NCBI RefSeq assembly: GCF_024749285.1
Contig: NZ_CP087196.1
Location: 3,844,001-3,908,000, forward strand
From: Pseudomonas sp. B21-015
GTDB lineage: Bacteria > Pseudomonadota > Gammaproteobacteria > Pseudomonadales > Pseudomonadaceae
Length of the DNA: 64,000 bases
Direction of reading: 5' to 3'
The stretch's first letter is position 1. Each line of letters opens with the position of its first letter. The notes under the pieces were generated by a model that did no database searches, was not told where the DNA came from, and worked only from the letters and a program-made list of their open reading frames with translations. Of this stretch, positions 45,290-53,005 are shown one piece after another. The position numbers and the translations under genes are program-made.

Positions 45290-45823
45290 GCCGCTCCTCC
45301 CCGCCGAAGCCGGTTGACGACACAAGCGAGCTGGGCAACGCCATCCCTTCGCTCCATTCTCATTACAAGAACTTCATCACTACTACGAATGGCTCCGCCC
45401 CTCGACCTTTGCATCGGTATTCTTCCTTGCGGTGGTAGCCGCTTGTCATTTCCCTTGGCATCAAAGGCGAGGTTCTCACGTTCCCTATCAAAGCCTGTAT
45501 TGAGCTCATGCTGCCTATACACCGGCTGCCATCTGGACAGTAGACAGGTATCCTCCAGACTGGTCCTGAGGCTACTGGGCGACCTCAGTTTTGACAGCAC
45601 TTGAATATTTAACGATGCGTCTTCGGACGGTTTGCTTTCGCTCATCTTCTCAATACGTACCTGACGCCGTTATCGGCGCCTTTTCCAACGGTCGCTCACC
45701 ACCACGCCTTTTGAACGCAGCAGCACCGGGCGGTTTGAAGCCAGCTCCTGCAAGCAGACTCCGGGAGGCCTACTCCCATCTTTGATAGAGCATCGCTGGC
45801 TTACGCCAGCGTTCGTGACACAC

Positions 45824-46004
45824 CCCAATACAAAATCTTCACGCGGTTGCGTGGTTTGTTGAGGAAGACGAAAAGCACAGGGTCGAATACCGCGACTTTG
45901 ATATCCAGCTCGACCAGTGCGGCCAGGCCATCAATGGATTTTCGAAAGTCGACGGGCTTGGGGTAGAGATAGACTTTTTCGACTTTAGCATCGGGTCGCA
46001 TCAT
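45824..46004 (-). pseudogene. tnpB: IS66 TnpB, N-terminal exon
   Basis: MMRPDAKVEKVYLYPKPVDF, RKSIDGLAALVELDIKVAVF, DPVLFVFLNKPRNRVKILYW is the first ~60 residues of TnpB (IS66 Orf2). The intron starts right after TATTGGG at 45824. Without splicing the frame runs into intron sequence and stops (GVSRTLA). Confidence 0.88.
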
Positions 46005-46144
46005 AGCGGGCTGGCTCCTGAGGGAATCGGGAGCACAGCATCCGGGATCAGCTAAGCGCTTTGAATGTGGGGTTCATGGAGCGTTTACAAAACGCTCGCG
46101 ATCAGCGGGCGTCATTCGAATCCTGATAATCAGATTGGCATCAA

Positions 46145-46531
46145 TTACAAACCGACAGACTTCAACCCCTGTCGCATGCCTTCATCCGCCTGCTGGCACC
46201 ACTCTTTGAGACCCAGGGAAGAGGTTTCCAGGCTCTTGTATTCACCGTTTTCCAAAATTTCGCCCTTACGGCCACGGGCTTCGTTTTTGTCTCCGTCACT
46301 CTTGTCCATTCCCCCAGGAATACCGGCAACGAACGCCACCATCTTCTTGGCGTTTTCAGTGCTGTCAGCTTTCAGGAAGCCTTTGTCGACGCAGTGATTG
46401 ATCAGACCGGACATGTTACGACCGGTATCGTACATCCCTTTCAGAGCGGCTGGGTCTGGCCCTTCTGCGTGGGCGAGATTGAAGGTGCCGAAGGCGGCTG
46501 TCATTGCGAGGATCAAAGCAGTGTTTTTCAT
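46145..46531 (-). CDS. Small periplasmic protein, unassigned
   Basis: About 128 residues from ATG 46531 (TAAAGGAATAAAT upstream). The signal peptide is KNTALILAMTAAFGTFNLAHA-like. The mature protein has two cysteines (SGLINHCVDKGF and GLKEWCQQADEG), possibly one disulfide, and a helical profile with TENAKKMVAFVAGIPGGMDK. Size and layout resemble Tai/Rap1a-type immunity proteins, but I cannot confirm it. It sits at the downstream end of the toxin-immunity cluster on the same strand. Confidence 0.6.
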   Translation of the reverse strand: MKNTALILAMTAAFGTFNLAHAEGPDPAALKGMYDTGRNMSGLINHCVDKGFLKADSTENAKKMVAFVAGIPGGMDKSDGDKNEARGRKGEILENGEYKSLETSSLGLKEWCQQADEGMRQGLKSVGL

Positions 46532-46594
46532 ATTTATTCCTTTAAAAATGGGAGGTTGACCAGACGTGACTGACTGCATACAAAAACCACTTGC

Positions 46595-47101
46595 TCAATG
46601 GGTCAAATATGGTATGGAGGCCAATGACAAACACTCACTTAGACGAGTTGGAGCAATATTAGAGTGCTGCAGACAGGCATCCTCATAGGCAATGTTTTCC
46701 CCGTCTGCAATAGACGATAGATAGCCATCAATTGCTAAAAAATCACAACCTTCAGGAATGTCCACTGCAAACAGTGACAATTCCTGGCTGGATGAACAGA
46801 AGGCACCGAACTGCTGGAGCTTAGCGATAAGCTTAGATTTTTCCTCAATGTCGCTTGCAAAGACCCTGATTGTCGAGTGCCCACCTTGCTTCACAACCCG
46901 GATGGCAATCCTTTCATTGCCATCCGACTGTACTTGCACACGATCACCTTTACTAACGCCATAAACGTAATACGGCGTGTTATCTATTTCGTAAGTATCG
47001 TTCCCCTGATAGATACCCCAAATTGACTCCGCAGAGACCGGGGGGTAGTCCTCTTCATCAGGCGTCAGCTCAAAAACAATCTTATGAAAAATATCGGTCA
47101 T
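46595..47101 (-). CDS. DUF4265-type protein, candidate immunity
   Basis: 168 residues. FHKIVFELTPDEEDYPPVSA, ESIWGIYQGNDTYEIDNTPY, YVYGVSKGDRVQVQSDGNER, VKQGGHSTIRVFASDIEEK. The pattern (PPVSxESxWG...YxIDNxPFYxxxxSxGDxV) is DUF4265, a family repeatedly found downstream of Rhs and other polymorphic toxins. Its start overlaps the Rhs fragment's end. It is a paralogue of 48644-49075, so two immunity variants of one family occur in the cluster. Confidence 0.75.
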   Translation of the reverse strand: MTDIFHKIVFELTPDEEDYPPVSAESIWGIYQGNDTYEIDNTPYYVYGVSKGDRVQVQSDGNERIAIRVVKQGGHSTIRVFASDIEEKSKLIAKLQQFGAFCSSSQELSLFAVDIPEGCDFLAIDGYLSSIADGENIAYEDACLQHSNIAPTRLSECLSLASIPYLTH

Positions 47102-47322
47102 ATTGGATACGCTCGAGGCTTGGAGCTGCCTAGACGGTTCAGGATTTTGTAGATGCAGCCCAGACTGTCGTAGTAGTGCCAGGTCTCATTTCCGTGGGCA
47201 TCGGTCACATAGGTCAGACGAATGTTTTCGTCCCACTCCAGACGCGTGTCAAAGCAGCCATCGTCCGCCCACTCACGCACCGCTTGTTCAACTGACAACC
47301 GCCCCTTTGGGGCCACTGGCAA
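47098..47322 (-). pseudogene. Rhs core fragment
   Basis: QAVREWADDGCFDTRLEWDE, NIRLTYVTDAHGNETWHYYD, SLGCIYKI is a stretch from the Rhs shell (YD-repeat protein), where the next residues would normally continue as further YD repeats. Instead the frame ends ~20 codons later. The upstream part overlaps the PAAR gene in another frame, so a deletion has joined a PAAR end directly to the middle of an Rhs gene. Confidence 0.75.
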
Positions 47323-47551
47323 TCAGTGCGGCGCCACAGGCGGTTTTCATGCCGTCCAGAGCGATGGGCGTGCCATCGACGGTGTAGGTGCTACTGCCCT
47401 CGGCAATCGGGAAAACACCTTTGCACAAAGGGCAACTGACCTTGTGACCGACCCCGGCGATTGGCTTGCCGTTGAGGTCGGTTCGGGAGAATGCTTCGAG
47501 CACCTTGCCGCCGTGGGTGGTGGGGTCGCCCAAGCGAATTGCGTCTTTCAT
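47288..47551 (-). CDS. PAAR-domain protein (truncated Rhs N-terminus)
   Basis: 87 residues: MKDAIRLGDPTTHGGKVLEA, GVGHKVSCPLCKGVFPIAEG, TVDGTPIALDGMKTACGAAL. RLGDPTTHGG, the CPLCKG and DGM..ACGA motifs are those of PAAR tips, which sharpen the T6SS spike. In intact loci the PAAR domain leads into Rhs. Here it ends after IASGPKGAVVS because of a deletion into the Rhs fragment downstream. Confidence 0.85.
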   Translation of the reverse strand: MKDAIRLGDPTTHGGKVLEAFSRTDLNGKPIAGVGHKVSCPLCKGVFPIAEGSSTYTVDGTPIALDGMKTACGAALIASGPKGAVVS

Positions 47552-47572
47552 GTTGTCACTCCTTCGACCAAG

Positions 47573-47920
47573 TTATTCAGCCATCCAGACGTCTTCGTAC
47601 CCTTGGGGGTCGATGATGAATTTTGCGCCCGTAGGCAAACACAGATACTTTATAACCAGCGGTAGCATTTCGGGTAAATGTTCAATACAAACCGGCTGGT
47701 AAAAATCTATCGCCGCCGAATGCGTGCCGCAGTGAATGAACCAGCTGACATCCCCCCCATCCGGCAATCGAATGCGTGTGCCGTAAATGGGTGTATTTCC
47801 TAGCGACCCGATGGCGATAGCGACCATTTCCTCTGGTGGTAGCACTAACATCCCGTATTTTTCGCATATCGCGCTCTGGACAGCGCTGGGATATCTCTGC
47901 TCTTGTTCGCTCACAGCCAC
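47573..47920 (-). CDS. Small cytoplasmic protein, immunity-like
   Basis: 115 residues. ICEKYGMLVLPPEEMVAIAI, IYGTRIRLPDGGDVSWFIHC, GTHSAAIDFYQPVCIEHLPE, YLCLPTGAKFIIDPQGYEDV. The ending KFIIDPQGYEDVW and the acidic profile resemble immunity proteins of the Imm33/DUF2185-like group, although the family is not certain. It lies between the PAAR fragment and a DUF4265 gene, on the same strand. Confidence 0.6.
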   Translation of the reverse strand: MAVSEQEQRYPSAVQSAICEKYGMLVLPPEEMVAIAIGSLGNTPIYGTRIRLPDGGDVSWFIHCGTHSAAIDFYQPVCIEHLPEMLPLVIKYLCLPTGAKFIIDPQGYEDVWMAE

Positions 47921-47965
47921 TCCTTGCTTATCGATCCGATATCATTCGATGGTGACTCGGGATCG

Positions 47966-48478
47966 TCAGTTTTCGAGCCACCAGTTCAACAACGTTTCGT
48001 CATCATCGTCATCGAGATTTTTGTAGATATTCGCGTAGTACCATTGAGTCCCTGTTCTATCGCGAAACCGGTCAAAAATATCATTGATCTTGTCCATTCC
48101 GTTGCTCGCAGGAATGGCCAACGAAAGATTGCCCTCAAACACTCCGTCCAGCGTTCCACCCAGCTCACGCCCGACATCACTTTCAAGCTCGACGACATCC
48201 GCAGGAGGAATATGGTCGGCGTAGATGTGAATGCAGAAGTTGCCACCTCGTTCAAGCACCACCGCATGAGTGTTTTTGTTCTCGATGGAGATGACGTCTC
48301 CTCGGGCCATATTCAGTGCCAGACCCGGGGAAGACAGCAGTTCATAGACGGCTACCCCTACTTGCCGAACCGACACATCCTCGAACACAGGGCCTTCGTC
48401 GTTGACGCCTGCAAATACCCGGATGTGAGCAGAGCAGAACTTTTCGCAGAGCTTGGCATCCGGGTCTGTATCTTTCAT
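47966..48478 (-). CDS. DUF4265-like protein, candidate immunity
   Basis: 170 residues. EKFCSAHIRVFAGVNDEGPV, VSVRQVGVAVYELLSSPGLA, LNMARGDVISIENKNTHAVV, ERGGNFCIHIYADH. The YELLSSPGLALNMARGDVI segment is characteristic. It has an acidic C-terminus (NIYKNLDDDDDETLLNWW). Adjacent immunity-type genes and the Rhs tip upstream support the inference. Confidence 0.65.
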   Translation of the reverse strand: MKDTDPDAKLCEKFCSAHIRVFAGVNDEGPVFEDVSVRQVGVAVYELLSSPGLALNMARGDVISIENKNTHAVVLERGGNFCIHIYADHIPPADVVELESDVGRELGGTLDGVFEGNLSLAIPASNGMDKINDIFDRFRDRTGTQWYYANIYKNLDDDDDETLLNWWLEN

Positions 48479-48643
48479 ATTTGTCTAATTCCAGACGCCC
48501 TTGAAACCACTTGCAAATTCCTTATGTGACTGCGATAAAAAATCTGTCGTTGTCAGTAACGAGACCTATGTGCTCGTATCATTGTCAATTGATCGCAGCC
48601 TAAACGCAGCCTCTTACTCCAATATTCAATAGATCATCAATGC

Positions 48644-49075
48644 CTACTGGCGAAGCAGCCCATATTCGTAATCTAACAATTCTTTGTCCTCTCCCTCATT
48701 CAGGTATTCGATCACTTCATCAAGAGAAACGCTTACGGGAATATTTACAGAAAAGAATTTTTCACTCATCCCTTCCCAAGTGCATCCCATGTTGACCAGT
48801 TTCTCCAAGACAATCGAAATATGAGGTATCCCCGCATCAAAAAAGATAATCCGAATAGTGCTGTTACCACTGCTTGTGATCACCTTCTCAAGGTAACGCT
48901 CACCGTCGGCACCAGCTTTAATCAGAATCTCGTCATCGAGACAAGCATCCTTGGAGTAGAACGGTATGTTCTTCACAATGAATGATCCGGAAGCCGATGA
49001 CTCTGCCCAAACGCTCTCGCTTGAAACGGGAGGGTAATCATCCGTGACGATTAATTTAAAAAAAATCTTTTCCAT
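48644..49075 (-). CDS. DUF4265 protein, probable immunity to the adjacent Rhs-HNH toxin
   Basis: 143 residues. FFKLIVTDDYPPVSSESVWA, SFIVKNIPFYSKDACLDDEI, SSGNSTIRIIFFDAGIPHIS: the same DUF4265 pattern as 46595-47101. It starts ten bases downstream of the Rhs-CT toxin stop, the position of a cognate immunity gene. Binding to the HNH domain is inferred from this position only. Confidence 0.75.
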   Translation of the reverse strand: MEKIFFKLIVTDDYPPVSSESVWAESSASGSFIVKNIPFYSKDACLDDEILIKAGADGERYLEKVITSSGNSTIRIIFFDAGIPHISIVLEKLVNMGCTWEGMSEKFFSVNIPVSVSLDEVIEYLNEGEDKELLDYEYGLLRQ

Positions 49076-49084
49076 TTCAGATCC

Positions 49085-49603
49085 TCAAGGCGTGTAAGAG
49101 TCGCTCTTATCGAGGTTGCATATGCGGCATAGTACCTGACCATTTTCTGGTGTACCCGATCCGTTTTTCGATTTAGGAATGATATGGTCGATGTGCGCCT
49201 CATTATCTGGAGGCCCTACCCCACGCTGATGCCTTACAGCATTGATCACATCCGTCTCGCATAGCTCACACGTCATCGCCCCGTGACGTGATACGTTTTC
49301 CTCTTTTACTGCCTTTTTGCCTGCTGTCGTAAAATCTTTGCCTTTGCGACTGCCGGGCGGGCTCATGGGCATCAGCCCAAAGGGATCAATCCACTCAACT
49401 GGGTTCAGCGTGTATTGGTAAAGATTCAAACCACCGTCATAGCTGATGGGGTCTTTGCTAATAAAACGCCCAACACCTGGATCGTAGTATCGATAGCGAT
49501 TGTAATGCAGCCCCGTCTCATGATCGTGATACTGCCCCTGAAACCGTATCGGATTAGCCACGCCCTCCTGAGCAGCCAAAGCCGAGCGCTGCTCGCGCAC
49601 CAC
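49085..49603 (-). CDS. Rhs C-terminal tip with HNH nuclease toxin domain (5'-truncated)
   Basis: 172 residues. The Rhs-associated core end is [60 protein letters not shown], with the DPxGL boundary (PFGLMP) that precedes toxin tips. The tip begins [20 protein letters not shown] and has the HNH-type signature [17 protein letters not shown], then [20 protein letters not shown] and [21 protein letters not shown] and zinc-like CxxC pairs of a DNA-cutting HNH. The upstream core (>1000 residues) is missing, so this is an orphan tip kept with its immunity gene. Confidence 0.88.
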   Translation of the reverse strand: MVREQRSALAAQEGVANPIRFQGQYHDHETGLHYNRYRYYDPGVGRFISKDPISYDGGLNLYQYTLNPVEWIDPFGLMPMSPPGSRKGKDFTTAGKKAVKEENVSRHGAMTCELCETDVINAVRHQRGVGPPDNEAHIDHIIPKSKNGSGTPENGQVLCRICNLDKSDSYTP

Positions 49604-49786
49604 GACGGTTGCGCTGTATCGGTGCGTTTCGGGAACGGAAAGCCTAAGCGGTTTTCTGCTGGCGAGCCGAGCGACAACGACAGCACCTACATCTTCATCT
49701 GGGGCTATAACAGCTTTGTCAGCGAGCTGCGTAAGGTCGACAAGGTCTACACCAGGAAGGCGCTCAGACGATGGAGTTTGCGGTAG
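49604..49786 (+). pseudogene. Fragment of an unknown + strand gene
   Basis: A frame reads [57 protein letters not shown] and stops. It lacks a start beyond ATG candidates overlapping the Rhs tip, and the aligned-looking segment is short. The family is not recognised; it may be the end of a gene neighbouring the ancestral Rhs locus. Confidence 0.35.
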
Positions 49787-49804
49787 ATGGCTTGGACTGG
49801 AAGT

Positions 49805-49900
49805 AAGTTTAAGAGCTGTAGGCGCTTACGCTTTTCAATGACTTGCGACAGCTTGGATTACTACGAGAATTACAGGTCACCCGAGGGTAAGGGGCCGGGG
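49805..49900 (+). pseudogene. DUF7693 homologue remnant
   Basis: CTTACGCTTTTCAATGACTT and AGCTTGGATTACTACGAGAA TTAC recapitulate, with a one-base loss, CTCACGCTTTTCAATGACAG and CTTGGATTACTGCGAGGATT of the gene at 41343-41723 (protein LTLFND..LDYYENYRSPEG versus LTLFND.GTLDYCEDCRSTDG). Only ~30 codons remain. Confidence 0.6.
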
Positions 49901-49986
49901 AACACACCTTCCTCGCTCGGCCGATAAGGGCGATTGTGTCCGCGTATTTTTAAGCGGACGCCATCGCCCTTAACGTCAGGATTTCC

Positions 49987-50304
49987 ATGCGCCAACGAAG
50001 CTCTTACCCGAAACCCTTCAAGGCCCAGATTGTTCAGGAATGCCTGCAACCGGGCGCAACCCTATCCAGCGTTGCCATCAGCCACGGCATCAACGCCAAC
50101 GTGATCCGCAAGTGGCTACCACTTTACCGAGACCAGCCGCCAGCGGCGTTGCCGGCTTTCGTTCCGTTGAGAGCTACGCCCAAACGGCAGGCGGAAGCGT
50201 TGGCGATTATTGAGCTGCCGTTTGGCGAGCAATCGATCACAGTGAAATGGCCAACTTCCGATCCTGAAGGCTGCGCCCGCTTTGTCCGTGGACTCACTCA
50301 ATGA
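49987..50304 (+). CDS. tnpA: IS66 TnpA
   Basis: 105 residues. SYPKPFKAQIVQECLQPGAT, LSSVAISHGINANVIRKWLP is the helix-turn-helix of IS66 OrfA, which binds the IS ends. The stop overlaps the tnpB start. Confidence 0.93.
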   Translation: MRQRSSYPKPFKAQIVQECLQPGATLSSVAISHGINANVIRKWLPLYRDQPPAALPAFVPLRATPKRQAEALAIIELPFGEQSITVKWPTSDPEGCARFVRGLTQ

Positions 50305-50636
50305 TTCGCATCGACGCCATCTGGCTCGCCACCGAGCCCATGGACATGCGTGCCGGCACTGAAACTGCGCTGGCCAGGGTGATCGCGGTATTCGGTGCGG
50401 CGAAGCCGCACTGCGCTTATCTGTTCGCCAACCGCCGCGCCACTCGTATGAAAGTGCTGGTGCATGACGGGATTGGCGTCTGGCTGGCTGCTCGCAGGTT
50501 GAATCAAGGCAAGTTTCACTGGCCCGGCATTCGGCGTGGCTCCGAGATGGAGTTGGATATTGAGCAACTTCAAGCGTTGGTGCTCGGCCTACCTTGGCAA
50601 CGCGTTGGGGCTGGCGGTGCAATCACACTGCTCTAA
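50301..50636 (+). CDS. tnpB: IS66 TnpB
   Basis: 111 residues. MIRIDAIWLATEPMDMRAGT, CAYLFANRRATRMKVLVHDG, GIGVWLAARRLNQGKFHWPG match IS66 Orf2, an accessory protein needed for transposition. It shows what an uninterrupted tnpB looks like, although it is a different subgroup from the intron-split copy. It overlaps tnpA by four bases. Confidence 0.93.
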   Translation: MIRIDAIWLATEPMDMRAGTETALARVIAVFGAAKPHCAYLFANRRATRMKVLVHDGIGVWLAARRLNQGKFHWPGIRRGSEMELDIEQLQALVLGLPWQRVGAGGAITLL

Positions 50637-50697
50637 CGCCCGCCATTAGCCCATTGGTCTATCTCCGCAAACGGCTTGCTCTGGCAAAATTCGCGGC

Positions 50698-52245
50698 ATG
50701 ACTTCATCGCCCAATCTCGACCAAATGTCCTCCGACCAACTGCGTGCCCTCGCAGCGCAGTTGCTGTCCCAGGTTGATTCTCTCGGGCAGCAAGTCGACA
50801 GGATGGGCAAGAAAAACGACCGTGACCAAACCATCATCGAGCAACTCACCCACGAAATCGCCTGGTTCAAACGTAACAAGTTTGCCAAGCGCAGTGAGCA
50901 ATTGAGCCCTGCTCAAGGCAGTCTGCTCGACGACCTGCTCGACACTGACATCGCGGCCATTGAAGCCGAACTGAAGGCGTTGAATCCGCCGGTTGCGCCG
51001 GCCGAGCCACGCAAGCAGCCCAAGCGTGTTCCTTTGCCTGCGCAGTTTCCGCGCACCGTGATTTATCACGAACCAGATAACACCCAATGCGCCTGCGGCT
51101 GCCAGCTCCAGCGGATCGGCGAGGACGTCAGCGAGAAGCTGGATTACACGCCGGGCGTGTTCACCGTGGAGCAGCATGTGCGCGGGAAATGGGTCTGCCG
51201 CGAGTGTGAAACGCTGACTCAGGCATCGGTTCCGGCGCAGGTAATCGACAAGGGCATCCCGACCGCAGGGCTGCTGGCTCACGTGATGGTGGCCAAATTC
51301 GCCGACCATTTGCCACTGTATCGCCAAGAGAAAATCTTTGGCCGCGCCGGCCTGGCTATCGCCCGCTCGACACTGGCGCAATGGGTCGGCCAAACCGGTG
51401 TGCAACTCCAGCCCTTGGTCGATGCACTGCGCGAAACAGTGCTTGCTCAAGGCGTGATCCACGCTGACGAAACGCCGGTGCAGATGCTCGCACCGGGCGA
51501 GAAGAAAACCCACCGTGCTTACGTCTGGGCCTACTGCACCACGCCTTTTTCGGCACTCAAAGCAGTGGTTTACGACTTCAGCCCAAGCCGTGCGGGAGAG
51601 CATGCACGCAACTTCCTTGGCCCGTGGAATGGCAAGCTGGTTTGCGATGATTTCGCCGGTTACAAAGCAAGCTTCCAGCAAGGCATCACTGAAATCGGCT
51701 GCATGGCCCACGCCCGCCGCAAGTTTTTCGATTTGCACGCGACGAATAAAAGCCAACTGGCCGAGCAGGCGCTGCACTCAATTGGCGGGTTGTACGAAAT
51801 TGAACGGCAAGCGCGGGAGATGACCGATGAAGATCGCTGGCGAATACGTCAGGAAAAAGCGGCGCCGATTATCGACGCACTGCATACCTGGATGATGGCC
51901 CAGCGCGACCTTGTGCCCGAAGGGTCGGCTATCGCCAAAGCTCTGGATTACAGCCTCAAGCGCTGGACGGCACTGACTCGATATCTCGAGGATGGTGCTG
52001 TGCCCATAGATAATAATGCGGTCGAAAATCAGATAAGGCCGTGGGCACTTGGACGCTCGAACTGGTTGTTCGCCGGGTCACTACGCAGCGGTAAGCGGGC
52101 AGCTGCGATCATGAGCTTGATCCAGTCGGCACGCATGAATGGGCATGATCCGTATGCCTATCTTAAAGATGTGCTGACGCGGCTGCCGACGCAGCGTGCG
52201 AGTGAGGCTGCTGAGTTACTGCCCCAAAGATGGAACCCCCTATAG
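50698..52245 (+). CDS. tnpC: IS66 transposase TnpC
   Basis: 515 residues. Coiled coil LLSQVDSLGQQVDRMGKKND; zinc motif TQCACGCQLQRIGEDVSEKL; core HADETPVQMLAPGEKKTHRA, DFSPSRAGEHARNFLGPWNG, EIGCMAHARRKFFDLHATNK; C-terminal LEDGAVPIDNNAVENQIRPW, ALGRSNWLFAGSLRSGKRAA. It is the closest relative of the remnants at 17799-18531 and 56049-58735. Confidence 0.95.
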   Translation: MTSSPNLDQMSSDQLRALAAQLLSQVDSLGQQVDRMGKKNDRDQTIIEQLTHEIAWFKRNKFAKRSEQLSPAQGSLLDDLLDTDIAAIEAELKALNPPVAPAEPRKQPKRVPLPAQFPRTVIYHEPDNTQCACGCQLQRIGEDVSEKLDYTPGVFTVEQHVRGKWVCRECETLTQASVPAQVIDKGIPTAGLLAHVMVAKFADHLPLYRQEKIFGRAGLAIARSTLAQWVGQTGVQLQPLVDALRETVLAQGVIHADETPVQMLAPGEKKTHRAYVWAYCTTPFSALKAVVYDFSPSRAGEHARNFLGPWNGKLVCDDFAGYKASFQQGITEIGCMAHARRKFFDLHATNKSQLAEQALHSIGGLYEIERQAREMTDEDRWRIRQEKAAPIIDALHTWMMAQRDLVPEGSAIAKALDYSLKRWTALTRYLEDGAVPIDNNAVENQIRPWALGRSNWLFAGSLRSGKRAAAIMSLIQSARMNGHDPYAYLKDVLTRLPTQRASEAAELLPQRWNPL

Positions 52246-52271
52246 TCGAGGAGTGTACTTTTTGAGAAATT

Positions 52272-52670
52272 TTACTTTGATTCCGAATCCGTCGAACTAA
52301 CGTACCACCACCGTGGCTTTCTGTCCTCGTACGAGTGATACAACGGTAAGAGAGCTTCTAGATCATTGTCGTCAAAACCACCGACTAGCAATGCGATAGT
52401 TGGTTCGTCATCTATTGCACCGATGGAGCTTCCGCACTTTGGACAAAAAGCTCTACTGGAGTAATCCGAGGATCTAAACGCTGAGGGAGCACCACCGGCA
52501 CCTATCCACTTAACTCTGTCTCGCGCAAACTCGACCCACACGGCAGTAAGAGAGCCAGTATGCTGCTGGCAAGTTTTGCATGAGCACGTATGTGGTTTCT
52601 CTGCTGGGCCTAGCGCTTCATATCGAACCCATCCGCAGACGCATCCGCCACTATAGGTTGTTTTTTCCAT
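52272..52670 (-). CDS. GFA-family protein (glutathione-dependent formaldehyde-activating type)
   Basis: 132 residues. Zinc-binding cysteines: YSGGCVCGWVRYEALGP, HTCSCKTCQQHTGS and FCPKCGSSIG. These are the GFA/CENP-V pattern (CxCGxxR, CHCxxCxxxxG, CxxCG). The original member condenses formaldehyde with glutathione, but most homologues have unknown substrates. A second GFA protein is at 58989. Confidence 0.88.
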   Translation of the reverse strand: MEKTTYSGGCVCGWVRYEALGPAEKPHTCSCKTCQQHTGSLTAVWVEFARDRVKWIGAGGAPSAFRSSDYSSRAFCPKCGSSIGAIDDEPTIALLVGGFDDNDLEALLPLYHSYEDRKPRWWYVSSTDSESK

Positions 52671-53005
52671 GTACTACTCCGTTGACCTGCGGTCATAGGG
52701 TCAAGCTTAGCGGTAGGCAATCGAACCTGTCTCGACGAGCAATCAATAGATACATATTTTCTAAACCTCTAAATTTTTCTGCCCTAATTCTCAGGGTTAC
52801 GATATGTGCCGGACGCACAGCATAAAAATCGTGATCCACAAGGTGTATTGAGCGGACGCCTACACCCGAGGGATGAGTTGGAACACTTTAAATCTGGCAG
52901 CTACGGCGCTGATCCGGGCTCTTGGTGGGTGGGAATACGAGCGACCGAAGCCAAGATTACTCCCTCGTTTACAGGTATGGTGACGCTTTCACTCAAGGAT
53001 GAACC
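52671..53005. other. 335-bp gap before the NYN gene
   Basis: No convincing gene. A + frame at 52806 (MPDAQHKNRDPQGVLSGRLH, DELEHFKSGSYGADPGSWWV) is open for ~80 codons, but no feature supports it. Confidence 0.4.

Larger units (their letters stand above)
43963..45823 (-). mobile_element. Group II intron (1861 bp) inserted in IS66 tnpB
   Basis: The 5' end on the minus strand is GTGTGTCACGAACGC (GUGYG-like); the 3' end is near CTACTTACC before AACGCAAC. Domain V is at 44003-44036 (GAGCCGTATGAG ... CTCACGTACGGTTC). The RT gene occupies 44021-45289 and overlaps domain V. The exon join restores the TnpB frame (Y-W-E-R-N-G), so the intron could be removed without damage if it splices. Confidence 0.88.
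42219..46088 (-). mobile_element. IS66-family element whose tnpB is split by a group II intron
   Basis: Order on the minus strand: tnpB (first part), group II intron, tnpB (second part), tnpC. Candidate ends are GTAAACCCTACCAGCC (42219) and the inverse GGTTCATGGAGCGTTTAC (ending 46088), sharing the IS66-like GTAAAC tip; no target duplication is evident, so limits are approximate. No tnpA was recognised upstream of tnpB. The intron makes the transposase operon depend on splicing for activity. Confidence 0.7.
49926..52250 (+). mobile_element. IS66-family element with tnpA, tnpB, tnpC
   Basis: The left tip at 49926-49971 carries nested inverted repeats AAGGGCGAT/ATCGCCCTT and TCCGC/GCGGA around a short spacer, 15 bp before tnpA. 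Genes tnpA (49987), tnpB (50301) and tnpC (50698) are intact and in canonical order. No matching inverted end is visible after tnpC, where the GFA gene starts 27 bp beyond, so the right border is undefined or truncated. Confidence 0.8.

Noticed and set aside
49415..49786. 123-residue + strand ORF antisense to the Rhs tip
   Set aside because: The first two thirds are a shadow of the Rhs-HNH gene; only the last ~60 codons (49604 onward) might be a remnant.
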